Below, in pieces: positions 6,482-10,363 of a stretch of 10,363 nucleotides of DNA; position 1 is the first letter of the stretch; the number at the start of each line of letters is the position of its first letter. Source of the stretch: an uncultured Syntrophomonadaceae bacterium. Lineage in GTDB: Bacteria; Bacillota; Syntrophomonadia; Syntrophomonadales; Syntrophomonadaceae. The stretch lies in the NCBI GenBank assembly GCA_944391275.1, contig CALXSZ010000095.1, positions 1 to 10,363 of the forward strand. Reading direction: 5' to 3'. The notes below the pieces were generated by a model that saw nothing but the letters and a program-made list of their open reading frames with translations, did no database searches and was not told the DNA's origin. Made by a program: the position numbers and the translations under genes.

Positions 6482-6928
6482 ATGGAAATCAAACCTTTAC
6501 TTGATCAACCCATTTCCATTCGAAAAGATATGAAATGGTATTATGGGGAAGCGGAAATGTTTCGACGCCCCATTATTCATATTTTAGCTCAAAACATCCA
6601 ACGGGATGAAAACGGAAATTATTGCATCCAGATGCAAAACGATTTTTGTGAATTGACCGTGGAGGACGTACCCTTTTATGCCATCGGATTAAACGAAGAA
6701 AGCGAGCCGCAAAAGCTGGTTTTTTATGATTTGCAGGAATTGCCGCTGGATCATGAACTCAAACTGACTTTTAAAGGCGATATCCCCTATATCCGTTTTC
6801 GCTGGGAAGCCGATACCCGCTTGAGCAAAAGCATGTATGTGAAGCTGAGCGACTATTTTGATTTCCGAGGAGAAGAAGTGTATATTGTTCCGCCGGGCGT
6901 CCAAAAAGGGAATTCCGAACAGGCATAA
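6482..6928 (+). CDS. DUF1285-like protein of unknown function
   Basis: A 148-residue soluble protein without signal peptide or membrane segment. The start is ATG 6482, because AAAGGAAG lies five bases before it and a consensus promoter maps to 6420-6448. The frame is open further upstream to 6380, but that part precedes the predicted transcript start. The pattern resembles the DUF1285 family: KDMKWYYGEAEMFRRPIIHIL at about 15-35, then a charged turn RDENGNY, then ELTVEDVPFYAIGL at 57-70, followed by beta-strand-rich sequence with PYIRFRW near 102. DUF1285 has solved structures but no assigned biochemical role. The resemblance is from memory of motif layout, not a search, so a lineage-specific hypothetical protein is the alternative. 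It stands alone, flanked by its own promoter and by a terminator shared with the convergent radical SAM gene. Confidence 0.85.
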   Translation: MEIKPLLDQPISIRKDMKWYYGEAEMFRRPIIHILAQNIQRDENGNYCIQMQNDFCELTVEDVPFYAIGLNEESEPQKLVFYDLQELPLDHELKLTFKGDIPYIRFRWEADTRLSKSMYVKLSDYFDFRGEEVYIVPPGVQKGNSEQA

Positions 6929-6930
6929 AT

Positions 6931-6969
6931 AAAAAGGCCGTTTCAATCGTTTATCGAAACGGCTTTTTT
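6931..6969. terminator. Bidirectional intrinsic terminator between convergent genes
   Basis: The left arm AAAAAGGCCGTTTC (6931-6944) pairs with GAAACGGCTTTTTT (6956-6969) over 14 bp with one G-T wobble and an 11-base loop. A- and T-rich flanks serve both strands. It is 3 bp after the stop of the DUF1285-like gene and 19 bp from the stop of the radical SAM gene, so it should end both transcripts. Confidence 0.92.
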
Positions 6970-6987
6970 GCGCAAGGTCGATTTTGT

Positions 6988-7863
6988 TTACAGCCGTCCG
7001 TCAAAGGGACGCCGGAGTAAGCGTTCGTCCGTTGCCAGGGCTTTTTCAATTTCAAGCTGCATGAGGGTGCGGTCTTGCGGGATGATTCCCTGGATATTGC
7101 AATAATTTTGAAAATGATCGCTTAGAAGACGGCTTCCCTTACAATTTAAATGATCCACTAAAATCCGGAGCTCTTGTAAGGCTTGATGCGGAGAAGGCAA
7201 GACGAATTGACCTTGGCGTTCCTGTTCATAAAGCGGCGTATGCTTTTGTACCCGCAGCGTACGGATCCGAATAAAGTCCGGGACAATGGCGTTCAGAACC
7301 CGGGCGCTGTTTAAGGCGTGTTGCTCGCTTAATTCAACGCCGCCGGCGCCTGTGAGATAGTATTCGCTGACTTGGATACCCGCTTCTTTTAACTTCAATC
7401 CGGCGGTTATAATCTCTTCGGCATTGGTTCCCTTGCATAAACGGCGGAGCACTTCGTCGTCGCCGCTTTCCATACCCGCATGCAGGCGGTTCAGGCCGGC
7501 CTCTTTTAAACGGCACAGTTCTTCGGGTTTTTTCTTATTCACAAAACGTGCGGAGCCATACATCGTAATACGTTCCAAATAGGGGAAAAGTTCGCGCGTG
7601 TATTCTAGAATTTCTACCAATTGATCGGTTTTCATAATGATTGTATTGCCATCCGGGAAAAAAACGGACTGTACGTAAGGTCCATAAGTCCGGTAAGCTT
7701 CCAGCAGATCTTCTTTAATGTCCGCCACAGGGCGAACCCGGAATTGAACGTCTTTGTACATGCGACAAAACGTACATTTATTATGCGGACAACCAATGGT
7801 GGCTTGAATCAGCAGACTGTACGCCTCGCTCGGCGGACGATAAATGGTTCCTTCATAACGCAT
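6988..7863 (-). CDS. Radical SAM protein with C-x4-C-x2-C cluster motif, substrate unknown
   Basis: A 291-residue cytoplasmic protein of the radical SAM superfamily. Such enzymes reduce S-adenosylmethionine with a [4Fe-4S] cluster to start radical chemistry. The cluster motif GCPHNKCTFC places Cys25, Cys30 and Cys33 in C-x4-C-x2-C spacing, one residue longer than the usual C-x3-C-x2-C. Other family signatures are FFPDGNT at 68-74, GSARF at 103-107 and GMESGDDEVLRRLCKG at 130-145 (SAM-site motif of the Elp3/HemN/MiaB-like fold). The region around SEYYLTGAGG (166-175) and FIRIRTL fits the later barrel strands. I recall close relatives annotated only as radical SAM proteins, with no established reaction. 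An in-frame GTG at 7869 is possible, but AAGGAGG sits seven bases before the ATG at 7863 and only one base before the GTG. No substrate-pathway gene is adjacent. Confidence 0.93.
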   Translation of the reverse strand: MRYEGTIYRPPSEAYSLLIQATIGCPHNKCTFCRMYKDVQFRVRPVADIKEDLLEAYRTYGPYVQSVFFPDGNTIIMKTDQLVEILEYTRELFPYLERITMYGSARFVNKKKPEELCRLKEAGLNRLHAGMESGDDEVLRRLCKGTNAEEIITAGLKLKEAGIQVSEYYLTGAGGVELSEQHALNSARVLNAIVPDFIRIRTLRVQKHTPLYEQERQGQFVLPSPHQALQELRILVDHLNCKGSRLLSDHFQNYCNIQGIIPQDRTLMQLEIEKALATDERLLRRPFDGRL

Positions 7864-7907
7864 AAACACGCCTCCTTATACTTTTACGATATCAAATTTT
7901 TTTCTTT

Positions 7908-7937
7908 TTGAAAAGAAGCATTTGGGGTCAATATAGA
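7908..7937 (+). promoter_or_regulatory. Candidate promoter for the gerM-murI-rph run
   Basis: TTGAAA (7908-7913) and TATAGA (7932-7937) are spaced by 18 bp. They lie in the divergent gap between the radical SAM gene and the GerM lipoprotein gene and would give a leader of about 100 bases. Both boxes are near consensus, but no experiment or second signal supports them. Confidence 0.45.
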
Positions 7938-8045
7938 AAAATCGATGGAAAATTTATGTATATTTATTGGGCAACCTTCGTACCCTGTAGCAGAGGCGAC
8001 AAAAATGATAGACCGCCACAGGCAGAGAAGGGAGAAACGAGACGT

Positions 8046-8723
8046 ATGCGATGGACCAAAAAGAAAAAAAGATGGACAATTTTATTTTTATTATTTTGTT
8101 CTAGTTTATGCGGATGCGATCCGGCGGTACAAGAAAAATTATCCGATTTATCCGAAATGATTCAACAGCCGCTTCGGCAATATCAAAACGATTCAGGGGA
8201 AACTTCCCTGCCCACGCTGCAAGAAATTTTGGGAGGAAAGGAAACATCGGGTGTGGAAGACGACTCAGCGAACGATTCTCAGCAAGCCGAAGGCGCATCC
8301 GATGAAGCCGGAACGAACGCGCCGGAAGACGCTTCTTCAGCTTGGGCTTTGTCAGAAGAAACAACGAGCGTAAAATTATTTTTCTTGAATGCGGAAGGAT
8401 CCGAACTGCTGGAGGAAACGCGCCAGATTGCCAAAGTTCCCGGGATTGCCCGCGAAACCCTGGAAGCGTTGATTGAGGGGCCGGCTCAGCCGGAAGCGGC
8501 CGCGTTATTTCCGGAAGGAACGACCTTAAGAGATATCAATATTACGGAAGATGGAATTTGTAAAGTGGATTTTAGTCAAGAAATTCAGGGAATTGTTTCA
8601 AAAGAACGAGAAGAAATGGTCACGTTGGCCATTATTAAAACTCTTTCGCAATTCCCCAGTATCCAAACGGTACAATTTATGGTGGAAGGACTTTCCGTCC
8701 ATTCTTTGACAGGAAATTCATGA
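8046..8723 (+). CDS. GerM-domain lipoprotein
   Basis: A 225-residue predicted lipoprotein. The N-terminus MRWTKKKKRW, a hydrophobic core TILFLLF and the lipobox LCG-C (Cys24) direct export, lipidation and anchoring on the outer face of the membrane. A low-complexity acidic linker (about 45-105, rich in Glu, Asp, Ser, Ala) precedes one GerM domain at about 108-222, with VKLFFLNAEG, PEGTTLRDINI, DGICKVDFSQEI and IQTVQFMVEG. GerM domains occur in proteins of sporulation, germination and envelope assembly, but no enzyme activity is known. The open frame extends upstream to 7908. ATG 8046 is chosen because it begins the signal peptide and AAGGGAG lies 11 bases before it, a slightly long spacing. 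In B. subtilis gerM lies near racE and rph, and the same three functions are adjacent here. It may be co-transcribed with murI, 82 bp downstream. Confidence 0.9.
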   Translation: MRWTKKKKRWTILFLLFCSSLCGCDPAVQEKLSDLSEMIQQPLRQYQNDSGETSLPTLQEILGGKETSGVEDDSANDSQQAEGASDEAGTNAPEDASSAWALSEETTSVKLFFLNAEGSELLEETRQIAKVPGIARETLEALIEGPAQPEAAALFPEGTTLRDINITEDGICKVDFSQEIQGIVSKEREEMVTLAIIKTLSQFPSIQTVQFMVEGLSVHSLTGNS

Positions 8724-8736
8724 ATTCGTGTACAAT
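8706..8736 (+). promoter_or_regulatory. Candidate internal promoter for murI-rph
   Basis: A perfect TTGACA (8706-8711) at the 3' end of the GerM gene is followed by TGTACA after 17 bp or TACAAT (8731-8736) after 19 bp. The spacer contains the 12-bp palindrome AATTCATGAATT (8715-8726), which overlaps the GerM stop codon. The longer spacing weakens the call, and the palindrome may be chance. Confidence 0.4.
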
Positions 8737-8805
8737 AAAAAAAGAATTTAAAATGTTCAGCAATCAATCCAGCAATGGAATAGAAAGAGACGGGGGAAAA
8801 GATCA

Positions 8806-9606
8806 ATGGATAAAAGGCCAGTGGGTATGTTTGATTCAGGAGTAGGCGGACTGACCGTACTAAAACAGTTCCGTCGGCTTTTACCTGAAGAAAATGTGAT
8901 TTATTTTGCGGATACCGCGCATGTCCCGATTGGAGACCGAAGCCGGGAAGAACTGATTCTTTTTGTGCGGCAGATTCTGGATTTTATGCAGGAACAGGGT
9001 GTAAAAGCCGTTCTGTTTGCTTGCAATACCACCTCAGCCATCGTACTGAATCGCGTAAAAGACGATTACCCTTTTCCCATGATTGGCACCATTCGGGCCG
9101 GCGTAAAAGAAGCCGTCCGACAAACTCAAAATAAGCGGATCGGCGTTATTGCCACCAATAATACGGTCAAAAGCCATGCCTTTGCCAGTTTTATTCAAAT
9201 GGAAGACGTCGGGTACCAAACCGTTGAATTAGGATGTCCCAAACTGGTCCCGCTGATTGAAGCCGGGCAAACGGAAGGAGAAACGGTTGAAAAGGCCGTT
9301 GCCGAATATTTGGACGCCATCAAAGAAAAAAAAGCGGATACCTTGATTCTGGGATGTACGCACTATCCGTTTTTATCTCGGATCATAACGGAAATGGCAG
9401 GGGAAAACATGCATATTGTCGATCCGGCGTTGGAAACTTCCAAAGAGATGGCCGGCCTTTTACGGGAGAAAAACTTGCTGAACCAATCCGGAACGCCGGG
9501 ATGGGTCCAATTTTATGCAAGCGGCGATCCTGAGGCTTTCCAGAAAAGCGCGGACAAGTTGATACCCCATTATGTGAAAAACGTTAAGCACCAAAGTTGG
9601 GATTAA
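8806..9606 (+). CDS. murI: Glutamate racemase
   Basis: MurI interconverts L- and D-glutamate in the cytoplasm without cofactor and supplies D-Glu for peptidoglycan precursors. The 266-residue length is normal. Signatures are MFDSGVGGLTV with Asp10 and Ser11, ADTAHVPIGDRS at 35-46, ACNTTSA with catalytic Cys73, and LGCTHYPFL with catalytic Cys184 and neighbouring His186. In most homologues the loop at 41-43 reads P-Y-G; here it is P-I-G, so the substrate-contacting tyrosine is replaced by isoleucine at residue 42. The two catalytic cysteines are intact, so activity is still likely. The ribosome binding site (GGGGGA, eight bases before the ATG) is weaker than others in the window. rph starts 18 bp after the stop, indicating an operon. 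Confidence 0.96.
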   Translation: MDKRPVGMFDSGVGGLTVLKQFRRLLPEENVIYFADTAHVPIGDRSREELILFVRQILDFMQEQGVKAVLFACNTTSAIVLNRVKDDYPFPMIGTIRAGVKEAVRQTQNKRIGVIATNNTVKSHAFASFIQMEDVGYQTVELGCPKLVPLIEAGQTEGETVEKAVAEYLDAIKEKKADTLILGCTHYPFLSRIITEMAGENMHIVDPALETSKEMAGLLREKNLLNQSGTPGWVQFYASGDPEAFQKSADKLIPHYVKNVKHQSWD

Positions 9607-9624
9607 AAGAAAGGGGAGAATTTT

Positions 9625-10363
9625 ATGAGAGCGGATGGACGAACCGCAGATATGCTGCGCCCAATCCAGATTATTCCGAATTTTACTCAAAATCCAGCCG
9701 GTTCCGTCCTGATTCAAACCGGACAAACCATCGTTTTATGCACCGCCACCATTGAAGAAAAGGTTCCGCCTTTTCTGCGCGGCTCCGGTAAAGGATGGGT
9801 TACCGCCGAGTATTCGCTTTTGCCGGGGTCGACGGAAACCCGAAGCGGCCGAGAAGCAGCCAAAGGTCGCGTGAGCGGGCGGACGGCGGAAATCCAACGT
9901 CTCATTGGACGAGCCATCCGTGCGGTAACGGATTTGGACTGCTTGGGAGAGCGTACCGTTTGGTTGGACTGCGACGTCTTGCAAGCGGACGGCGGCACCC
10001 GAACCGCTGCGGTGAACGGCGCTTTTGTCGCGTTGGCTTTGGCGGTTAATCAATTGCTGACCACAGGGAAAATTGAACGAAGCCCACTAAAAGATTCCGT
10101 TGCCGCCATCAGCGTGGGGATTGTTCACGGCAAACCGGTTTTAGATCTGCCTTATGCGGAAGATTCTCAGGCTGAAGTGGATATGAACGTCGTCATGACT
10201 GGAAGCGGACGCTATGTAGAAATTCAAGGAACGGGGGAAGAAGCGACTTTTGATCAGGCTGAATTGCAGCAGCTTTTGACATTGGCGTGGAAGGGCATTC
10301 AGCAAATCCAAAAAATTCAGGCGACGGTTATACCCGACAACTGGCGGCAAAAAAAACGACTGG
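9625..10363 (+). CDS. rph: Ribonuclease PH (3' end outside window)
   Basis: RNase PH is a phosphate-dependent 3'-to-5' exoribonuclease that trims tRNA 3' ends and other structured RNAs; it works as a hexamer in the cytoplasm. The first 246 codons are present with no stop. The start ATG has AAAGGGGAG six bases before it. Signatures include MRADGRTADMLRP at the N-terminus, TIVLCTATIEEKVPPFLRG at about 35-53, GWVTAEYSLLPGSTETRSGRE with the SGR motif, RTAEIQRLIGRAIRA with Arg86 in the phosphate site, and DVLQADGGTRTAAVNGA with Arg126. Typical RNase PH is about 240-250 residues, so the end should be close unless the protein continues into another domain. It follows murI by 18 bp and is probably co-transcribed. 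In B. subtilis the next gene is ysnA, a dITP/XTP pyrophosphatase gene. Confidence 0.96.
   Translation, partial: MRADGRTADMLRPIQIIPNFTQNPAGSVLIQTGQTIVLCTATIEEKVPPFLRGSGKGWVTAEYSLLPGSTETRSGREAAKGRVSGRTAEIQRLIGRAIRAVTDLDCLGERTVWLDCDVLQADGGTRTAAVNGAFVALALAVNQLLTTGKIERSPLKDSVAAISVGIVHGKPVLDLPYAEDSQAEVDMNVVMTGSGRYVEIQGTGEEATFDQAELQQLLTLAWKGIQQIQKIQATVIPDNWRQKKRL

Noticed and set aside
7908..8045. Upstream extension of the GerM gene
   Set aside because: It would bury the signal peptide and lipobox, and its first codons overlap the promoter candidate.

Overview
The window looks like chromosome of a low-to-mid G+C Gram-positive bacterium (Bacillota). The evidence is strong AAGGAGG-type ribosome binding sites, a tRNA-dependent amidotransferase gene, a two-domain BirA, an S-layer-homology (SLH) wall protein, a lipoprotein with a GerM (spore germination) domain, and a gerM/murI/rph neighbourhood like that of spore-forming Firmicutes. 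I cannot name the genus.

Layout from left to right. (1) The 3' part of gatB (+), entering from the left edge, followed by a strong terminator. (2) birA (-), convergent with gatB. (3) A four-gene tRNA operon (-), Gly(TCC)-Arg(TCT)-His(GTG)-Lys(TTT). It has a near-consensus promoter at its head and a hairpin terminator at its tail, and the birA promoter sits against that terminator. (4) A large secreted polysaccharide deacetylase (-) with an Fn3-like N-terminus, a NodB domain and three C-terminal SLH repeats. (5) About 0.9 kb with no convincing intact gene, holding a perfect 22-bp terminator hairpin and small open-frame fragments. (6) A 50-codon membrane-protein gene (-) with an excellent ribosome binding site and an amber codon at position 29, just before its only hydrophobic helix. 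(7) A DUF1285-like soluble protein (+) with a textbook promoter. (8) A radical SAM protein (-) with a C-x4-C-x2-C cluster motif, convergent with (7) across a bidirectional terminator. (9) A rightward run of gerM-domain lipoprotein, murI and rph; rph leaves the window still open.

Most of the window is housekeeping: translation (gatB, tRNAs), biotin transfer (birA), peptidoglycan precursor supply (murI) and tRNA 3' maturation (rph). The deacetylase acts outside the cell on wall or capsular glycan. I see no mobile element, CRISPR array, phage gene or defence system, and no clear new multi-gene system. The features most worth checking are the amber-interrupted small membrane protein, a structured hairpin at 3286-3335 whose wobble pairs favour the + strand although no + gene is there, and unusual residues in the active-site motifs of BirA, MurI and the radical SAM protein.
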